Part shown: piece by piece, positions 1 through 6,664 of the stretch | How the letters are laid out: every line of letters starts with the position of its first letter | Numbering within the stretch: position 1 is the stretch's first letter | Assembly: GCA_964621845.1 (NCBI GenBank) | Contig: CAZUOL010000020.1 | Span: forward strand, 1-32,800 | DNA from: CAYRKQ01 sp964621845 | Lineage (GTDB): Bacteria > Patescibacteriota > Saccharimonadia > Saccharimonadales > UBA7683 | DNA: 32,800 bases | Direction of reading: 5' to 3' | Translations under genes and position numbers: made by a program | The notes under the pieces: generated by a model | Databases searched by the model: none | Told to the model about the DNA's origin: nothing | What the model saw: the letters and a program-made list of their open reading frames with translations, nothing else

Positions 1-723
1 GCGGGTATAAAAAAAGGTCAGTTTTACTGTAAAGCCAGGTAAAAAAGTGGCGTAGGTAGGTGAAAGTGGCGAAGAAAAAACACCCATTTCTAATCTTTTG
101 CTCGGGCTGTATGATCCAACAAATGGGGATATACCATAGACGGCCAAAATATTGCCGAAGTAACTCAGGCGAGCTTACGTGAAAGTATCGCTGTGGTATT
201 TCAAGATCCGACACTGTTTAGTGGTACTGTACAAGAAAACATTGCATACGGTCGGCCTCGAGCAACTCAAAAAGAACTCATGAAAGCAGCCAAAGCGGCA
301 AATGCCTGGAGCTTTATACAGAAACTACCGAAGGGGCTCGATACATTAGTGGGCGAGCGTGGCATGAAGCTTTCGGGTGGTCAGAAGCAACGCATTGCCA
401 TCGCACGGGCGATCTTAAAAGATGCACCAATCTTGATACTTGACGAAGCGACCTCAAGCCTTGATAGCAAGGCAGAGCACGAGGTTCAGCTTGCGTTGGA
501 GCAGCTTATGAAAGGCCGTACCACGATTATTATTGCTCACCGACTTTCAACGATTGCGGATGTTGATGAGATTATCACCCTTAAAAATGGCAGGGTTGAT
601 GAAATTGGTACCCCGGCCAAGCTTTCTAAAACTGATGGCATCTATGCTCAACTGCTACAGTTGCAGAATCGGACTGATGAAAGCACTAAAAAGAAGCTCA
701 AAGCCTACGAAATATCCAGCTAG
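1..723 (+). pseudogene. ABC exporter ATP-binding domain, 3' part, broken upstream
   Basis: This is the nucleotide-binding end of an ABC-type exporter (MsbA/MdlB-like family), which would power transmembrane export. The part from about 136 to 723 is open and carries the Q-loop (VFQDPTLFSG), the signature LSGGQKQR, Walker B ILILDEATSSLD and the H-loop AHRLST. Upstream the same protein continues but is damaged. There is a frame change near 10-17, then VSFTVKPGKKVA followed by TAG at 53-55 where Leu is usual. The Walker A reads GESGEEKT instead of GxxGxGKT. A further frame change lies near 134. As written, no intact protein can be made; the longest open piece with a start codon begins at GTG 193. 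Either a decayed gene or poor sequence at a contig end would explain this, and the sequence alone cannot decide. The membrane domain lies outside the window. Confidence 0.8.
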
Positions 724-725
724 GG

Positions 726-731
726 TATACT
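726..731 (+). promoter_or_regulatory. -10 box TATACT of P-loop gene (leaderless)
   Basis: TATACT ends 7 nt before ATG 739, so transcription should begin at or next to the start codon. No Shine-Dalgarno is present and the -35 region is weak. Confidence 0.5.
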
Positions 732-738
732 ATTACAA

Positions 739-1266
739 ATGAATATACTGGTTACAGGCGCACCTGGCTCGGGAAAGACCTTTCTAGTGAACTATGCACG
801 TAAGAATGGTCAACAAATATTCATTGATACTGATGATGTCGAGGGGTTGTGTGAGTGGCGAAAATATAAAACAGGTGAACTCGTTGGCCCTGTGGAGACA
901 GTAAGCCCAACAGGTGGTGAAACGTGGTACAAGACTAGCGGATGGTATTGGAATGAGCATAAATTAAAGGAACTAATTGACAAGCCCGGGGATTGTGCGG
1001 TTTGCGGTTCTGCAGATAACATAATGGACTTCTATCCTCTTTTCGACAAGATAGTCCTGCTTTATAAAAATACAGACGATCTTATAAGTAATTTGATGCA
1101 GCCTGGCAGAGAGCAGCCAAACGGTAGGGACCCAGCTCATCATGCAAGGCTGCTTAAATGGCAAGAGCACCTCTTGGAAACTTCGCAAAAATATCACCCT
1201 GTCATTATTGTTGACAATAATATTGGAACCATTTTTGAAAAAATAAGTCGCTTATTCAGAGATTAA
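739..1266 (+). CDS. P-loop NTPase / kinase-like protein
   Basis: A 175-residue protein opening with a Walker A motif, GAPGSGKT, at residues 7-14, followed by an acidic stretch (IDTDDVEG). This resembles small adenylate-kinase- or shikimate-kinase-like P-loop enzymes that phosphorylate a small molecule. A VIIVDNN strand near the C-terminus could be the last core beta-strand. A pair CAVC near residue 89 is present, but no second Cys pair is seen. I do not recognise the substrate. The gene stands alone behind its own -10 box, 15 nt after the ABC gene, and has no SD. The P-loop call is firm; anything narrower is a guess. Confidence 0.75.
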   Translation: MNILVTGAPGSGKTFLVNYARKNGQQIFIDTDDVEGLCEWRKYKTGELVGPVETVSPTGGETWYKTSGWYWNEHKLKELIDKPGDCAVCGSADNIMDFYPLFDKIVLLYKNTDDLISNLMQPGREQPNGRDPAHHARLLKWQEHLLETSQKYHPVIIVDNNIGTIFEKISRLFRD

Positions 1267-1280
1267 TTTAAAGAAGGGTA

Positions 1281-1286
1281 TATACT
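1281..1286 (+). promoter_or_regulatory. -10 box TATACT of PNPOx-like gene (leaderless)
   Basis: TATACT, preceded by GGGTA, ends 6 nt before ATG 1293; no SD lies between them. Confidence 0.5.
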
Positions 1287-1292
1287 TTAATT

Positions 1293-1745
1293 ATGGATGT
1301 AGAAAAAATTGTTCGAGAATATATCAATAAAACCGTGCATATGTCTTTGGCGACCGTAAATGATAACAAACCGTGGGTCTGTGAAGTCCACTTTGCATAC
1401 GATGAAGACCTGAATTTGTACTTTGTTTCTAAGCAGTCAACTCGTCATTGTCAGGAAATTGCGTTAAATTCAGCGGTGGCCGGTAATATTGTGCGAACTC
1501 ATGAGCTCAGTGAGCTGCCACACGGTATATATTTTGAAGGTACGGCACAAATGTTGGCATCTGCTTCAGACCAAGAAGTGAAGCGCTACTGTGATCGAAT
1601 GGGGAGGAATTCTGACGAAGTGTCCAAGCAGTTGAAAGAAGATGGTGGGCGTAGAATGTATAAAATAACAGTTAAAAACTGGGCTGCGTTTGGCAAATTC
1701 GATGGTGAAATACTTCAAAAATACGAACTCGAATGGAATAAATAG
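1293..1745 (+). CDS. pyridoxamine 5'-phosphate oxidase-like FMN-binding protein
   Basis: A 150-residue protein of the split-barrel flavin-binding superfamily (PNPOx-like). The N-terminal pattern, with MSLATVNDNKPWVCEVHFAYDE and then LYFVSKQSTRH, is the typical first half of the barrel: a strand starting the FMN site and the loop that contacts the phosphate. The C-terminus (FGKFDGEILQKYELEW) is also typical of short family members. These proteins bind FMN or related cofactors and reduce or scavenge small molecules. True pyridoxamine-phosphate oxidase is longer, so vitamin B6 synthesis is not claimed. It is monocistronic by appearance, behind its own -10 box. Confidence 0.8.
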   Translation: MDVEKIVREYINKTVHMSLATVNDNKPWVCEVHFAYDEDLNLYFVSKQSTRHCQEIALNSAVAGNIVRTHELSELPHGIYFEGTAQMLASASDQEVKRYCDRMGRNSDEVSKQLKEDGGRRMYKITVKNWAAFGKFDGEILQKYELEWNK

Positions 1746-1815
1746 ATAACGAAAAGTTTTGCGGTAATGTCAAGACTTGTATAGTGAAATTTGTGGGAGT
1801 ATATTTGAAAGTACG

Positions 1816-1830
1816 CTGATCAAAAATCAG
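1816..1830 (+). repeat. short hairpin before FKBP gene
   Basis: CTGAT (1816-1820), loop CAAAA, ATCAG (1826-1830): a 5-bp perfect stem just upstream of the SD of the FKBP gene. It is too weak for a terminator but could affect ribosome access. Confidence 0.3.
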
Positions 1831-1853
1831 ATAGGTGGAGGGTAAAAATTTAT

Positions 1854-2393
1854 ATGGCAAAGAAGGAAGGCCGCGCCCAGCGGGTGGCCATTATTCTCAT
1901 CGGTGTTTTGTTTTTGGCGACGACAGTCGGCGGTATTGTGGTGAACATTATGCAGAATAATGAGCAGGTGCAACAAGATCAACAGTTGCAGGAGCTTTTG
2001 AAACAGCAACAGGCGCAGCAGCAGAAAGCAGCGCCAACGAAAAAGGCCAAGGATGCCTATATTCCGAAAGGTGAAGTCAAAAAACTCCAGATTATCGATT
2101 TGAAAACCGGCACAGGTGCAACGGTGAAAAAAGATGACACGGTCACGGTTGCGTATCGGGGCACGTTGGCCTCAGATGGCACCATATTTGATGAAAGTAA
2201 AAAAGCAACCTTTGGGCTGGATCAGGTCATTAAGGGTTGGCAAGAAGGCATCCCGGGCATGAAAGTTGGTGGCAAGCGGCGGTTGGTTATTCCTGCTGAT
2301 ATGGCTTATGGTGATCAAGCCCAGAATGGCATTCCTGCAAACTCGGCGTTAGTGTTTGATATCACATTAAGGGCTATAGGAGGTGGGCAGTAA
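1854..2393 (+). CDS. FKBP-type peptidyl-prolyl cis-trans isomerase, membrane-anchored
   Basis: A 179-residue protein that speeds cis-trans isomerisation of prolyl bonds, probably on proteins at or outside the membrane. A basic N-terminus leads into one hydrophobic segment (about residues 8-31). A Gln-rich linker follows (about 33-58), likely helical, and then a single FKBP domain (about 85-178). The domain shows the expected VTVAYRGTLASDGTIFD, the GMKVGGKRRLVIPADMAYG loop and the closing ALVFDITL strand. The ATG at 1854 is preceded by GGTGGAGGG with a somewhat long spacing. The anchor lacks a lipobox Cys or a clear cleavage site, so a signal anchor is more likely than a released protein. Confidence 0.9.
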   Translation: MAKKEGRAQRVAIILIGVLFLATTVGGIVVNIMQNNEQVQQDQQLQELLKQQQAQQQKAAPTKKAKDAYIPKGEVKKLQIIDLKTGTGATVKKDDTVTVAYRGTLASDGTIFDESKKATFGLDQVIKGWQEGIPGMKVGGKRRLVIPADMAYGDQAQNGIPANSALVFDITLRAIGGGQ

Positions 2394-2412
2394 AATAAAC
2401 AACATATATAGC

Positions 2413-2433
2413 GTAGTGTATTGACAGCACTAC
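2413..2433. promoter_or_regulatory. inverted repeat spanning the redox-operon -35 box
   Basis: GTAGTG (2413-2418) and CACTAC (2428-2433) form a 6-9-6 dyad whose spacer contains the -35 TTGACA. This is a plausible repressor or activator site; it could also be a weak hairpin ending the FKBP transcript. Confidence 0.35.
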
Positions 2434-2449
2434 ACCATAAGCGTAATGT
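2421..2449 (+). promoter_or_regulatory. promoter of glutaredoxin-trxB operon
   Basis: TTGACA (2421-2426), 17-nt spacer, TAATGT (2444-2449). The predicted start near 2456 gives a leader of about 30 nt that carries the SD AAAGGG (2475-2480). A 9-nt direct repeat, CATAAGCGT, occurs twice around and after the -10 box (from about 2436 and 2453). Confidence 0.6.
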
Positions 2450-2487
2450 AAACATAAGCGTTAAAACAAAATAGAAAGGGACATAAA

Positions 2488-2739
2488 ATGTCTAAAAAAG
2501 TTACAATTTATACTTCAAACACGTGCGGTCAGTGCAAAATGGTCAAGAAAGTTTTGGCTATGAAGGGCGCACAGTATGATGAGGTGAACATTGATGAATC
2601 ACCAGAACGCCACGCTGAAATTATGCAGCTGAGTGGCCAGGTGCGCGTTCCCGTTACAGTGGTTCATGACGACACTACAGACAACCAGCAGGTTATTGTT
2701 GGTTATAATGTAGGCCAGCTTATTCCTGCGCTTGTTTAA
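2488..2739 (+). CDS. glutaredoxin-family / NrdH-like redoxin
   Basis: An 83-residue thioredoxin-fold disulfide reductase. The active site is CGQC (residues 13-16), preceded by the beta-strand KVTIYTSNT. The cis-Pro strand VRVPVTVV and a final G-Y/N-rich turn (VGYNVGQL) complete the fold. NrdH-type redoxins use CxQC sites and are reduced by thioredoxin reductase instead of glutathione. The reductase-like gene starts 53 nt downstream under the same promoter, which fits that model. Likely clients are ribonucleotide reductase or oxidised cytosolic proteins. A clear SD, AAAGGG, sits 7 nt before the ATG. Confidence 0.85.
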   Translation: MSKKVTIYTSNTCGQCKMVKKVLAMKGAQYDEVNIDESPERHAEIMQLSGQVRVPVTVVHDDTTDNQQVIVGYNVGQLIPALV

Positions 2740-2792
2740 ATTCATTGCAAAAACAGCTACACTGGTAGAAGAGAAAATCTACGGGAGTTATT

Positions 2793-3746
2793 TTGGGTAA
2801 CACAAAAGTACATGATGTGATAATGATTGGCGCTGGCCCTTCTGCGCTGGCAGCAGCTATTTATACGACGCGTGAAGATATTGAAACCGTGCTGATTGAA
2901 AAGGGTGTTGTTGGCGGCCTGGCTGCCATCACTGACCAAGTCGACAATTATCCCGGGTTCGAGGAGGGCGTAACCGGCCTTGCGCTTGCTGAAAAACTAG
3001 AGAAACAAGCTGAGCGCTTTGGAGCCCAGATCGAATACGACGAAGTGGCAGGGATAGAGCAAGGCGATAAAGGCGCTATTGTGGTGCGTACCTTTGGTGG
3101 TGATAAAAAAGCCAAAGCAGTTTTAATTTCCACAGGGAGCGATTATAAAAAAATTGGAGTGCCCGGTGAAGAGGAGTTTTATGGGCGCGGCGTACACTAC
3201 TGTGCCACGTGTGACGGAGCATTTTATCGAGGTAAAAAACTTGCAGTAGTAGGTGGAGGAAACTCTGCGGTGCAAGAAGCACTCTTTTTGACGCGCTTTA
3301 CCACGCACATCGATTTATTAGTGCGTTCAAAATTGCGAGCAAGCGAAGTGCTGCAAAAAGAACTGCAGAAAGCCGTGCATGAAGGTAAAATAACCGTTCA
3401 TCTTGGCGCGGTTACCGATGAAATTGTCGGCAAAGATAACCTGGTAGAAAAAGTTTTGGTTACGCAAAATGGCAATAAAAAAGAGTTTAAAGTAGACGGG
3501 GTGTTTATATTTGTTGGCTTGTTGCCAAATACTCAGTTCTTGGCTGATTCAACAATTGAGCTTGATGAGGTCGGCTTTATTAAAACAGATGCGAACTTGA
3601 TGACTAAAATTCCAGGTGTGTTTGCCAGTGGCGATGTTCGGAGTGGCGCGACTATGCAGATTGCCTCAGCAGTCGGCGAAGGCGCCACAGCTGCTTTAAA
3701 GATTCGCGAATACCTAGAGGGCCGAGAAGCCCACCCCCAAGACTAG
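2793..3746 (+). CDS. trxB: thioredoxin reductase-like flavoprotein (FAD)
   Basis: A 317-residue low-molecular-weight thioredoxin reductase family protein that would pass electrons from a nicotinamide cofactor via FAD to a redoxin. Visible are the N-terminal FAD motif GAGPSALAAA, the redox-active CATC (residues 137-140), the second dinucleotide fold GGGNSA, and the C-terminal FAD motif around ASGDV. The HRRDxxRAS motif that grips the 2'-phosphate of NADPH is altered: residues 177-184 read VRSKLRAS, lacking the His, the second Arg and one position. Cofactor choice may therefore differ from classical enzymes. The start is TTG 2793, supported by GGGAG 5 nt upstream. It lies in an operon with the upstream redoxin. 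Confidence 0.88.
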   Translation: MGNTKVHDVIMIGAGPSALAAAIYTTREDIETVLIEKGVVGGLAAITDQVDNYPGFEEGVTGLALAEKLEKQAERFGAQIEYDEVAGIEQGDKGAIVVRTFGGDKKAKAVLISTGSDYKKIGVPGEEEFYGRGVHYCATCDGAFYRGKKLAVVGGGNSAVQEALFLTRFTTHIDLLVRSKLRASEVLQKELQKAVHEGKITVHLGAVTDEIVGKDNLVEKVLVTQNGNKKEFKVDGVFIFVGLLPNTQFLADSTIELDEVGFIKTDANLMTKIPGVFASGDVRSGATMQIASAVGEGATAALKIREYLEGREAHPQD

Positions 3747-3765
3747 TCGATAGTGTGTAGTCTTT

Positions 3766-3793
3766 GTCATTCTGAACTTGATTCAGAATCCAG
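3766..3793 (+). repeat. 28-bp palindromic repeat, copy 1
   Basis: Arms ATTCTGAA (3769-3776) and TTCAGAAT (3782-3789) enclose CTTGA; flanks are GTC and CCAG. The same 28-bp unit recurs in opposite orientation at 7227-7254 with four differences, two of which are compensatory within the stem. Confidence 0.75.
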
Positions 3794-3805
3794 AATAGCT
3801 TATTT

Positions 3806-3829
3806 ACCGCTTTTGGCAGCAAAAGCGGT
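3806..3829 (+). terminator. strong hairpin downstream of trxB
   Basis: ACCGCTTTTG (3806-3815), loop GCAG, CAAAAGCGGT (3820-3829): a perfect 10-bp stem. The flanks TTT and TAAA can extend pairing past one bulged G. There is no clean T-run after it, so function as an intrinsic terminator is uncertain; transcript-end protection is an alternative. Confidence 0.45.
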
Positions 3830-4056
3830 GTAAAACTGCTCAAGCAGGACAAAAATCGTCATGTAAATTTAAAACAAAAAACTGCGCCAAAACAATGCTA
3901 AAGCAGTCTCTCGCTACTAACATAACTACTTGCTCGAGACGAGTTTTGGCTTAATTCAGCTTTTTATCTATAAATTTACTGGATTTTTGATGCTTGAGGA
4001 TAAACACGGCTTTTAGGTGGTTGGATAACGTTTGAGTGATTTAAAAAAATCTGTGC

Positions 4057-4062
4057 TATTAT
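4057..4062 (+). promoter_or_regulatory. extended -10 TGnTATTAT
   Basis: TATTAT preceded by TGC ends 8 nt before ATG 4071. TTGAGT at 4032 could act as a -35 with a 19-nt spacer. This argues against translation starting at the upstream TTG 4032. Confidence 0.5.
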
Positions 4063-4070
4063 CAATGTAT

Positions 4071-4313
4071 ATGGCTGATCAAGAAAAGCGTGAAGTCCCT
4101 CAGGAAGGTCCAAGCTTTGTCGAGAGAGAAGCTGAGACTCTACGTGACGGTGCCTTTGTTGTTGGTGTAGGAGCTATTGTTATTGCTGCTGTGGCGGAAT
4201 CCCCAAAGCTTGCCGTACTAGGCCTTGCTACAACTGCTGCTGGTCTGGCGTATGAAGGACTTAGGCGCTTTATGCACCATCATAGAACCAACGAGACAAT
4301 ACCATCCGAATAG
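4071..4313 (+). CDS. small hydrophobic protein of unknown function
   Basis: An 80-residue protein if it starts at ATG 4071 (93 if at TTG 4032). It has a charged N-terminus (DQEKREVPQEG) and one long small-residue hydrophobic segment (about residues 26-60 of the shorter form), rich in Ala, Val and Gly, with a Glu and a Lys inside (AESPKLAVLG). That suggests a hairpin of two short membrane helices. The His-rich C-terminus (FMHHHR) may be cytoplasmic. I do not recognise a family. It ends 4 nt before the peptide deformylase gene, so the two are probably cotranscribed. I chose ATG 4071 because a -10 box lies 8 nt before it. Confidence 0.6.
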   Translation: MADQEKREVPQEGPSFVEREAETLRDGAFVVGVGAIVIAAVAESPKLAVLGLATTAAGLAYEGLRRFMHHHRTNETIPSE

Positions 4314-4317
4314 ACCA

Positions 4318-4875
4318 ATGTCAGGTTTAGAAATAGTTCAGGTTGGGGATCGGGTATTACGCCAAAAGGCCAAAAAGTTAACAAGCTCTCAGATAAAATC
4401 TACCGAAATTCAAGAGCTTATAAAAGCTATGAAATCACTTGCGAAAAGTGGAAAGTATGGGGTAGGGTTAGCGGCACCGCAAGTTGGCGAGAGCTTGGCT
4501 CTTTCAGTTATTACGATTCGCCCAACGCCGAGCCATCCGGGGCGGGAGACCTTCGAGGCAGTCATTATCAACCCTGTTGTAACCAAATACATCGGCAAAC
4601 CTGTACCCAAATGGGAAGGTTGTATGAGTTTTGGCTCAAACGAATCGCCATTGTTTGCGCAATCAGAGCGCTACGAAGAAATAACGGTTACCTATCTCGA
4701 CGAACAAGGCAACAAACACAAAGAAACGTTAGATGGATTCAAGGCTCACGTTTTTCAGCATGAAATCGATCACCTCAATGGGATTTTATTTGTGGATAGA
4801 ATAACCGACTCAAAAACATGGATGGGTGCCGAACAGTACAAAAAGATGTTAGCAGCACAAAGTACAACTAAATAA
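4318..4875 (+). CDS. def: peptide deformylase
   Basis: A 185-residue metalloenzyme that removes the formyl group from the N-terminal Met of new proteins. All three family motifs are present: GVGLAAPQ (residues 48-55), EGCMS (E100, metal ligand C102) and HEIDH (H148, catalytic E149, H152). The open frame extends upstream, but the start is placed at ATG 4318 (MSGLEIVQVGD), which gives the normal family N-terminus. No SD is seen; with only 4 nt separating it from the previous stop, translation is probably coupled. Confidence 0.95.
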   Translation: MSGLEIVQVGDRVLRQKAKKLTSSQIKSTEIQELIKAMKSLAKSGKYGVGLAAPQVGESLALSVITIRPTPSHPGRETFEAVIINPVVTKYIGKPVPKWEGCMSFGSNESPLFAQSERYEEITVTYLDEQGNKHKETLDGFKAHVFQHEIDHLNGILFVDRITDSKTWMGAEQYKKMLAAQSTTK

Positions 4876-4880
4876 TCTGA

Positions 4881-4886
4881 TACAAT
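4881..4886 (+). promoter_or_regulatory. -10 box TACAAT of ppa
   Basis: TACAAT predicts a start near 4893 and a leader of about 35 nt holding AGGAG (4918-4922) 5 nt before ATG 4928. The -35 region is weak. Confidence 0.45.
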
Positions 4887-4927
4887 AGATTCGGATCATT
4901 AATCTTTCAATGAACGTAGGAGTGCAA

Positions 4928-5458
4928 ATGGCAGACTTTAATGAAGTATATGAAACGGGTGATGTTGATGGTGGTGTCATCAATGTAGTGAACGAAATTG
5001 GCGTGGGCTCAAAGTTGAAAATAGAATGGAATCGTAAAAAGAAGGCTTTTGAGCTTGATCGGGTTGAGCCTGGTATCTTTGCGAAGCCTTGTAATTACGG
5101 TTTTATCCCCCAGACGCTCGATGAAGACGGTGACGAATTGGATGTGCTCTGCATCTGCGATGAAGCAATTCCAACTGGCGTAGCTTTTGAAGCCCAGATT
5201 ATTGGCATCATGAATTTTGAAGATGATGACGAGATGGACCACAAAGTTGTTGTTGTGCCAGCGGATGATCGTCATACCGGCGATGCTATAAAAACACTAA
5301 AAGACATCCCTGAGCAATGGTTCAAGCAGGTAGAGCACCACTTTAATCACTATAAAGATCTCAAAAAACCAGGTTCAACTAAGGTGCTGGGCTGGGGCGA
5401 CGCCGAAGAGGCAAAGGCAACGATTAAAGAATGCCAAACTCGCTGGAATGAACAATAA
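4928..5458 (+). CDS. ppa: inorganic pyrophosphatase, family I
   Basis: A 176-residue soluble enzyme that hydrolyses pyrophosphate to two phosphates, pulling nucleotide and tRNA-charging reactions forward. The family I core is clear: KLKIEWNRKKKAFELDR (substrate Lys/Glu/Arg), NYGFIPQTLDEDGDELDVL (metal-binding Asp cluster), and DDEMDHKVVVVPADD. The C-terminus (HFNHYKDLKKPGSTKVLGW) carries the family's Tyr-Lys pair. The start is ATG 4928, preceded by AGGAG; an in-frame ATG at 4910 lies upstream of that SD and is less likely. The following methyltransferase overlaps its end by 11 nt. Confidence 0.95.
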   Translation: MADFNEVYETGDVDGGVINVVNEIGVGSKLKIEWNRKKKAFELDRVEPGIFAKPCNYGFIPQTLDEDGDELDVLCICDEAIPTGVAFEAQIIGIMNFEDDDEMDHKVVVVPADDRHTGDAIKTLKDIPEQWFKQVEHHFNHYKDLKKPGSTKVLGWGDAEEAKATIKECQTRWNEQ

Positions 5459-6089
5459 TAAGTACAATCCGAAGCATTGGCAAAAAAGACTACCACAATA
5501 CCTTTCCGAAAATTGGTCTAAGCTGCCTTCGCCTTTTGCAAAACAGACGGTAAAGTATTTAAAAGATGGTGCAAAAGTTTTAGAGCTTGGTGCCGGTGCT
5601 GCTCAAGATGGCCTTTGGTTCGAATCTTCAGGGTATGATGTCACGATTTCAGATGGCGATGATGTTGCGTTTAACGAAATTCAAGCAAGGTCAGTGACCA
5701 GTAAAAGGCCAGTTCTCGTTGATATTACAAAACCATTGCCTTTTGAAGACAATAGTTTTGATGCTGTGTACGCACAGCTGGTGCTGCATTATTTTGATGA
5801 TGAAACAATGCATCAAATTATCAAGGAAATCGAGCGGGTCTTAAAGCCTGGCGGCATCTTCTCCTGTATGGTGAATTCACTTGACGACCCTGAATATGAC
5901 GAAACGCTTGAAAATGCTTCGGGTCTTATAAATGTTGACGGCCTGATTAAGCGTTACTTCACTTTAGATTCTTTTGCCCCGTTTGTTTCAACTTTCAGAC
6001 CGCTGTTATTTGATAATAAAGGCCGCCATCCCAAAGATGATGCTAAGGGCAACGTTGGGATGATACGGTTTATCGGAGTATTAAGATAA
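5448..6089 (+). CDS. class I SAM-dependent methyltransferase
   Basis: A 213-residue Rossmann-fold methyltransferase. Motif I is VLELGAGAAQDG, followed by the acidic end of beta-2 (DVTISDGDD). Motif IV is FDAVYAQLVLHYF and the post-motif is RVLKPGGIFSCMV. Small proteins of this shape methylate metabolites, lipids or quinone-like compounds; the substrate cannot be read from the sequence. It overlaps ppa by 11 nt, and its stop TAA shares one base with the next ATG (TAATG), so it is embedded in an operon and its translation is probably coupled on both sides. Confidence 0.85.
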   Translation: MNNNKYNPKHWQKRLPQYLSENWSKLPSPFAKQTVKYLKDGAKVLELGAGAAQDGLWFESSGYDVTISDGDDVAFNEIQARSVTSKRPVLVDITKPLPFEDNSFDAVYAQLVLHYFDDETMHQIIKEIERVLKPGGIFSCMVNSLDDPEYDETLENASGLINVDGLIKRYFTLDSFAPFVSTFRPLLFDNKGRHPKDDAKGNVGMIRFIGVLR

Positions 6090-6664
6090 TGGCAAAATTG
6101 GTTCCAGCATCAGACGAGGTGATTGCCTATCAGGGCAAGATGCTTGAAATTGTGAACCAAGAAATGACCACAGGTTCAAAAAATATAACCTTCGAGTGGG
6201 CACGCCGCGCGCCAGGCATACGCTTAATTTTGGTAAACAACAAAGATCGAACAATCCTACTGACCAAAGAGCATCGATATGAGATAGGTGCTGATGACTT
6301 TCGATTGCCTGGCGGCAAGGTCTTCGATTCGTTGAAAGAATATAACGAATTTCTGAAATCAGGTAAAGTCATTCTAGGGCCAGCCACAAAAAAAGCTCAC
6401 GAAGAATCAGAAGAGGAGGCTGGCGTTCACCTCAAGACTGTTGATCACTTCCATACTTCAATTTGTGGCACAACTGTTCAATGGGATCTCATCTATTTTG
6501 TCTCTGAAAATTGGACCAGACAAAGCCAAAAGCCTGAAGACGGCGAAGAGATAGAAATAGTAGAAGCTTCCTTTGAAGAGGCTCGCAAGATGGCATTAGA
6601 TGGCCGAATAGGCGAAGAGAGATCTGCACTCGTGTTACTCCGCTACTTGTCATCTGTTGGCTAG
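6089..6664 (+). CDS. Nudix hydrolase, ADP-ribose pyrophosphatase-like
   Basis: A 191-residue Nudix protein, likely cleaving a nucleoside diphosphate linked to a sugar or another moiety. RLPGGKV starts the Nudix box and the helix reads KKAHEESEEEAGV, supplying the metal-binding Glu cluster. About 20 residues (including LKEYNEFLKSGKVILG) are inserted between the GG and the helix, longer than the canonical GX5EX7REUXEEXGU spacing. The N-terminal part (ARRAPGIRLILVNN) resembles the ADP-ribose pyrophosphatase fold. The next Nudix gene overlaps its end by 8 nt. Substrate unknown. Confidence 0.8.
   Translation: MAKLVPASDEVIAYQGKMLEIVNQEMTTGSKNITFEWARRAPGIRLILVNNKDRTILLTKEHRYEIGADDFRLPGGKVFDSLKEYNEFLKSGKVILGPATKKAHEESEEEAGVHLKTVDHFHTSICGTTVQWDLIYFVSENWTRQSQKPEDGEEIEIVEASFEEARKMALDGRIGEERSALVLLRYLSSVG

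Larger units (their letters stand above)
3747..4056. other. non-coding stretch with repeat and nested hairpins
   Basis: About 310 nt without a convincing gene on either strand. It holds, in order: a palindromic repeat copy (3766-3793); a perfect 10-bp hairpin (3806-3829); a small CTGC/GCAG hairpin with tetraloop (3836-3847); and a nested pair, with GCCAAAAC (3886-3893) against GTTTTGGC (3943-3950) outside and GTCTC (3906-3910) against GAGAC (3936-3940) inside. It ends at the promoter of the next gene. A structured RNA, a terminator for trxB or a mobile-element remnant are all possible. I see no tRNA, SRP RNA or tmRNA signature. Confidence 0.5.

Noticed and set aside
4910..4927. ATG 4910 as start of pyrophosphatase
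   Set aside because: It would place the SD AGGAG inside the coding region; ATG 4928 has proper spacing and gives the family N-terminus.
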